NCBI GenBank assembly: GCA_017431395.1
Contig: JAFRLD010000252.1
Coordinates: 1 to 15,870, forward strand
From: Bacillota bacterium
Lineage (GTDB): Bacteria > Bacillota > Clostridia > Peptostreptococcales > Anaerovoracaceae
DNA length: 15,870 bases
Reading direction: 5' to 3'
The position numbers were made by a program, and so were the translations under genes. Numbering within the stretch: position 1 is the stretch's first letter; every line of letters begins with the position of its first letter. A model generated the notes under the pieces. It saw nothing but the letters and a program-made list of their open reading frames with translations, did not search any database and had not been told where the DNA came from. Below, in pieces: positions 12,801 to 15,870 of the stretch.

Positions 12801-15391
12801 CTAAGGACACCGATTTCGATCTAACCTATGAGAACAATACGAACGCCGGCGATGCTACTGTCAAAATCAACGGCAAAGGCAATTTCACCGGAACCAGACG
12901 CGTTGCCTTCACTATCCTGCAGAAGAATCTGGGAGATGAATCCATCACGGTCGATCCGATCCCATACCAGAAGTACGTGGAAGGTACCCCTGCCGCCCCG
13001 GCAGTCACTGTACGGGATGGGGATGCCGTCCTGACAGCAGATGACTTCACGGTCAGCTACGAGGACAACGACACGCCTGGTTCTGCCTCCGTCACGATCA
13101 CGGGCAAAGGCAACTACACCGGCACCATCGAGGACCTGACCTTCGAGATCAAAGACCGGGACGACTATGCCGTCAGCGCCCTTGCGGATAAGGTCGACGA
13201 GATCGAAAAGATCTTAGACCAGTACCTGGAAGATGACCAGGGAGCTCTGCAGGCAGCCATCGATGAAGCGAAGCGGCTCCTGAGTGACGAGGATTCAACG
13301 ACCTCGCAGCTCGAGGAAGCCCTCGAAACGCTGGTCACATTACAGGGCATCGCCGATGATAATCTCGCGGGTGTGCAGGTCCCGATGGACGGGGCGATCG
13401 TCACAGCGGACCCATCCTCCTATGTCTATAATGGCAAGGCGCGGACGCCGGATGTGACCGTCACCCTGGATGGCTCTGTCCTGCCGTCAGATCAGTATAC
13501 TGTATCGTATGATAACAATATCAATGCCGGGGATGCGAAGATCACGGTCACCGCTATCGAAGACGGCCACTATACGGGAACCGCAACCGGAACGTTCAGG
13601 ATCGAGCCGAAAAACCTCGCAGACGAGGATATCAAGGTGGCGCCGATCCCGGTACAGCAGTATGAAGAAGGCACCCCTGCTGAGCCGGCCATCACCGTGA
13701 AGGACGGCAGCGTAGCCCTGACGGAAGACGATATTACCATCACCTACAAAGATAACGACAAACCGGGCACAGCCTCCGTCACGATCACAGGCAAAGGCAA
13801 CTACACCGGTACCATCGAAGGCCTGACCTTCGAGATCAAAGGCCGGGATGACTATGCGGTCAGCGCCCTTGCGGATAAGGTCAATGAGATCGAAGCCGTT
13901 ATCGGCCAGTATGAGACCGGCGACCAGGAAGCCCTGCAGGCAGCCATCGGCGAAGCCAAGCAGCTCCTGGCAGATCCGGCTTCGACTACAGAACAGCTCG
14001 AACAGGCCCTTGATACGCTGAACTCTTTGCAGGCTGTCGCCGACGAAAACCTCGCGAATAAAAAGATCCCGATCGAGGGCGCGACCGTCACCGCGGATCC
14101 GCAGGTTTATATCTACGATGGCACAGCGAAGGAACCAAAAGTGACCGTCACCCTCGGCGAAACGGTCATTCCGGAGGGCCAGTATACCGTAACCTACGAT
14201 AAGAACACCAATGCCGGTGAAGCGGCGATCACGATCACCGCCAAAGAAGACGGGCCGTACACAGGAAGAGCTTCCGGAGCCTTTATCATCGATCCGAAAA
14301 ACTTAGCTGACGAGTCCGTCATGGTCGATCCTGTCCCGCCACAGAAATACACGGAAGGCACTCCGGCAAGCCCGAAGGTCACCGTGCGTGACGGCGACAA
14401 GGTCCTGACGGCGGACGATATTACAGTCAACTACAAAGACAACGATAAACCAGGTACCGGCTCCATCACCATCGAGGGCAAAGGCAACTACACCGGGAAG
14501 ATAGAAAATCTAACCTTTGATATCTTAAGCCAGGAAGAATACGCGCCAGTCGCTCTTACGAACAAGATCGCCGAGATCGAAGCGATCGCGGATCAGTATA
14601 CTGACAGCGACCGAAAGGCTCTTGCCGCAGCCATCGAAGAGGCGAAGCAGCTCCTTGCCGATCCAGCCGCAACTGCGCAGCAGATCGAACAGGCTCTCGA
14701 GAATCTGACTACGCTTCTGGAAACAGCCCACGAGCTTCCTTCTGCAGCGGCGACCGAGGCGAGCATTTTGGCGCAAAAAACGGATAAGGATCCGGCAGGC
14801 TCCTCGTTCGCTCCTCTGACCCTGAAGTCCTCGAAGCAGTCAAAGAAGACTAACGTTCTGACCTGGAAGAAGGTTCCGGGCGCCACGGCTTACGTGATCT
14901 ACGGAAACAAGTGCGGCAAGACCAGCCGGATCAAAAAACTCGCTACAGTCACGAAAAACACCTTCACGCATAAGAAACTCAAGAAGGGAACCTACTACAA
15001 ATACGTGGTCGTTGCGGTCAAGGATACCAACGCCGGCCTTAAGACCACAGCCATCTCCAAGATGATCCATGTTGCGACGAGCGGAGGTAAGTACGGTAAC
15101 TACAAAAGCGTTTCCGTACCGAAAAAAGCCCTGAAGAAAGCAAAGAAGCTTAGTAAAGGCTATTCCATGAAGCTCGGGGCGAAGGCGGTCAAGTCGTCCT
15201 CCAGGGCACGGAACCACGTCAAGCTCCGTTACCAGAGCTCAAACAAGTCGATCGCCACGGTCAGCAGCAAGGGAGTCGTCAAGGGGAAAGCGGAAGGCAC
15301 CTGCTACATCTATGTATATGCGCAGAACGGTGTATATAAACGGATCCCGGTCAAGGTCGTCCTTTCAGATCTGACAAGGATCCCACGATAG
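9830..15391 (+). CDS. giant secreted Ig-like/FIVAR/FN3/Big_2 repeat protein, 1853 aa
   Basis: Probable surface or extracellular adhesin-like protein. Signal peptide: residues 1-34, basic start, hydrophobic 12-30, cleavage likely after VYA34. Then a module (36-146), three Ig-like repeats (147-370), a second copy of the first module (371-487), and repeats 4-11 (488-1109). Repeats are about 75-78 residues with the pattern Y-x-G...P-x-V-T-V...DY-x-V-S-Y-x-N-N...G-x-A-x-V-T-I-T-G-x-G-N-Y-x-G, as in bacterial Ig-like or MBG/YDG-type domains. Three FIVAR helical modules start at about 1110, 1339 and 1568, with two Ig repeats between each. FN3-like domain about 1661-1755 (LTWKKVPGATAYVIYGNK), then Big_2 about 1760-1853 (SSNKSIATVSSKGVVKGKAEGTCYIYVYA), both very lysine-rich. 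No LPXTG, C-terminal helix or S-layer motif is seen, so retention may rely on charge. The gene ends in TAG TAG TGA. It probably shares a transcript with the phosphoesterase 30 bases later. Confidence 0.93.
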   Translation: MGTYLSIRRTGLKALLITAAVMVMLALSAACVYAADTASITEVSPASPEVNKEITVKAKGDFSLFKSDYVYFRVTANLAPEPFHEYEGVKRGFATSIATYKFTPAQEGSYLIEVCAGPADSSGNHVDLAEEDFVAEDSRTITVQKDISKAETSIAIENPVYTGSELTPKPVVTVDDKTLAENTDYEITSYANNTNAGEATITITGKGFYKGTKSASFQIQPADITEASVTGIVDREYGSYASRQDPRVVLNEKLLVNEQDYVFACENYENAGTATVVITGTNNYAGEIRIDYTVDKVSIHDIGDPALTNQTYTGSPITLNMSLWYGRTLVEGEDYTATYENNTDPGTATVTITGIGNFKDSKIRTFTINEASPLGSFYIAYPKNNTEFDVGEQIYVYVFRLVHMGSGYNYIYARVLKDGVQVGDLITYNATDPGNTLIAQFTPSEEGVYTIESCWSQYNDVTAESFNPMASNKVYVGVTGPDSIKRISKATISDVVDKQYTGNSITQSPTVTLDGKTLVNGTDYYITYRNTKYSNERCVNVGTIELIVHGIGKYTGTVSKTFKITPKELTEDMVTLIPDSFTYTGELQKPQFTVKDGSLLLGEPGDYRFTNEGGTEPGEYGVSFRTGDTGNYVGEFTKKYTIKKWSIDKAAVTVDPASYAYDGTAKEPSVTAMLNGIVLPLETDFDISYDKNTNAGTAKAIITAKADSYYTGSASGDFTIEKRSITEDGFTVGAIDELTYNREAQTPVPEVKWGEQALKTPDDFTLSYENNTKAGLATATITGAGNFKGSRTVNFNIGRKDLSDESITVDPIPEQPYKKGSPVTPEVTVKDGSTVLTADEISVTYRDNEHPGTAYVTITGKGNYKGAIDDVAFEIGKASIKNAEVTADPATFTYDGTEKKPNVSVTLDGETLAQDLYTVSYDNNVNSGAAKVMVTAKEDSYYTGTATGSFKIDPADIDSEPVTVKTIGDLTYSRNAQTPVPEVLFDGKALTKDTDFDLTYENNTNAGDATVKINGKGNFTGTRRVAFTILQKNLGDESITVDPIPYQKYVEGTPAAPAVTVRDGDAVLTADDFTVSYEDNDTPGSASVTITGKGNYTGTIEDLTFEIKDRDDYAVSALADKVDEIEKILDQYLEDDQGALQAAIDEAKRLLSDEDSTTSQLEEALETLVTLQGIADDNLAGVQVPMDGAIVTADPSSYVYNGKARTPDVTVTLDGSVLPSDQYTVSYDNNINAGDAKITVTAIEDGHYTGTATGTFRIEPKNLADEDIKVAPIPVQQYEEGTPAEPAITVKDGSVALTEDDITITYKDNDKPGTASVTITGKGNYTGTIEGLTFEIKGRDDYAVSALADKVNEIEAVIGQYETGDQEALQAAIGEAKQLLADPASTTEQLEQALDTLNSLQAVADENLANKKIPIEGATVTADPQVYIYDGTAKEPKVTVTLGETVIPEGQYTVTYDKNTNAGEAAITITAKEDGPYTGRASGAFIIDPKNLADESVMVDPVPPQKYTEGTPASPKVTVRDGDKVLTADDITVNYKDNDKPGTGSITIEGKGNYTGKIENLTFDILSQEEYAPVALTNKIAEIEAIADQYTDSDRKALAAAIEEAKQLLADPAATAQQIEQALENLTTLLETAHELPSAAATEASILAQKTDKDPAGSSFAPLTLKSSKQSKKTNVLTWKKVPGATAYVIYGNKCGKTSRIKKLATVTKNTFTHKKLKKGTYYKYVVVAVKDTNAGLKTTAISKMIHVATSGGKYGNYKSVSVPKKALKKAKKLSKGYSMKLGAKAVKSSSRARNHVKLRYQSSNKSIATVSSKGVVKGKAEGTCYIYVYAQNGVYKRIPVKVVLSDLTRIPR
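11765..13156 (+). repeat. duplicated three-domain block (two copies) inside the surface-protein gene
   Basis: Ig-like repeats 6-7-8 (11765-12463) and 9-10-11 (12464-13156) carry the same order of three subtypes: an x-V-T-x-D-P-A type, a QTPVPEV type and a DESITVDPIP type. A 29-base stretch beginning GATGAATCCATCACGGTCGA is identical in both copies (about 12240 and 12936, 696 bases apart), pointing to recent duplication or gene conversion. Confidence 0.8.
13157..14739 (+). repeat. 687-bp (229-codon) FIVAR-Ig-Ig super-repeat, two and a third copies
   Basis: The FIVAR modules recur at an exact step: the Asp/Glu codon of RDDYAV / QEEYAP starts at 13163, 13850 and 14537, two steps of 687 bases. 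Copy one is 13157-13843, copy two 13844-14530, and a third FIVAR (14531 to about 14739) ends the array. The first two copies share long identical DNA such as GTCAGCGCCCTTGCGGATAA; the third is more diverged. Confidence 0.88.
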
Positions 15392-15421
15392 TAGTGATCC
15401 AAACCGAAATGGAGAAATAAC

Positions 15422-15870
15422 ATGGGAACGAACAAACACACCCACCCGGGGGCTGCCCCAACCACAACCCCGGCATTTCTGCCCGTTCTGGCCGTCCTCC
15501 TCATCCTGGCGGCTGCAGCCATCGGCTGGCCAGCTTTTGCATACGCCACCGATGACGGACTGGCGGAGAACTTTGCGGGAAAAATGGTGATCCTGCAATC
15601 TAATGATGTCCACGGAGCGGTGGATGGCTACCGGTGCATGGCCGGTCTGCGCGATGAGCTTAGGTCCCGCGGGGCGGACGTATTCCTGGTTGACAGCGGC
15701 GACTTCCTCCAGGGCAATGTATACGTCAGCTATTGCAAAGGCAGGTCAGCCATAACCCTGATGAACGCAGCCGAATACGATATCATAACCATCGGGAATC
15801 ATGAGATCGATTATTGCTGGCCGCAGTTAGAAGAGTATCTGGCAGATCTGAAGCCCGAGGTCATCTGTGA
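15422..15870 (+). CDS. secreted 5'-nucleotidase/UshA-type metallophosphoesterase (5' part, cut by window end)
   Basis: The first 149 codons are in the window, with no stop. Signal peptide: a polar start, hydrophobic residues about 19-36 and a cleavage region PAFAYA (37-42). Then KMVILQSNDVHGAVDG carries the Asn-Asp-x-His metal motif (D62, H64), VFLVDSGDFLQGN the Gly-Asp motif (D94), and IITIGNHEIDY the Gly-Asn-His-Glu motif (N126, H127, E128), in the spacing of the calcineurin-like domain of secreted 5'-nucleotidases and 2',3'-cyclic phosphodiesterases. It should release phosphate or nucleosides from nucleotides outside the cell. The ATG follows GGAGA by 6 bases and the giant repeat gene by 30 bases, with no terminator, so both are likely one operon. 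The C-terminal nucleotide-specificity domain and any wall anchor lie beyond the window. Confidence 0.9.
   Translation, partial: MGTNKHTHPGAAPTTTPAFLPVLAVLLILAAAAIGWPAFAYATDDGLAENFAGKMVILQSNDVHGAVDGYRCMAGLRDELRSRGADVFLVDSGDFLQGNVYVSYCKGRSAITLMNAAEYDIITIGNHEIDYCWPQLEEYLADLKPEVIC

Overview
The window reads as a chromosomal piece from an anaerobic, fermentative member of the Bacillota, most likely class Clostridia. Support: strong AGGAGG-type ribosome binding sites, sigma-A-like promoters, a 4-hydroxybutyrate/butyrate-type CoA-transferase, a YusI-like ArsC-family protein, a YwaF/TMEM164-type membrane protein, and a giant secreted protein built from Ig-like repeats, FIVAR, FN3 and Big_2 modules. 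The genus cannot be fixed from sequence alone; Anaerovoracaceae or Lachnospiraceae relatives would fit.

Left part (1-4502): a small helical protein of unknown function with its own promoter; a two-gene leftward membrane operon (five-helix unknown protein plus YwaF/TMEM164-like protein); a divergent XRE-type regulator; a single-pass membrane protein with a Trp-Thr-Glu-Pro stalk, a near-perfect promoter touching its ATG and a clear terminator; and a two-gene unit (unknown 78-residue protein plus YusI-like protein) behind a very strong promoter.

Middle (4529-7457, leftward): four closely packed genes, PHP phosphoesterase, a 140-residue racemase-like protein that has lost nearly all of its PLP barrel, acetolactate decarboxylase, and an EamA/DMT exporter. 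The last three are joined by ATGA stop-start overlaps, so they are probably co-translated. Divergent from this operon, behind a 251 bp spacer with a cluster of TTTGCA half-sites, lies the CoA-transferase gene, which ends in a strong intrinsic terminator.

A 771 bp gene-free stretch (9059-9829) follows. It is packed with hairpins and holds three palindromic units spaced exactly 95 bp apart. This is the least explained part of the window.

Right part (9830-15870, rightward): an 1853-residue secreted protein with about 15 Ig-like repeats, a duplicated N-terminal module and three FIVAR modules in an exact 229-codon super-repeat, ending in lysine-rich FN3 and Big_2 domains without a visible sortase signal. 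It is followed after 30 bp by the start of a secreted 5'-nucleotidase-type metallophosphoesterase that runs off the window.
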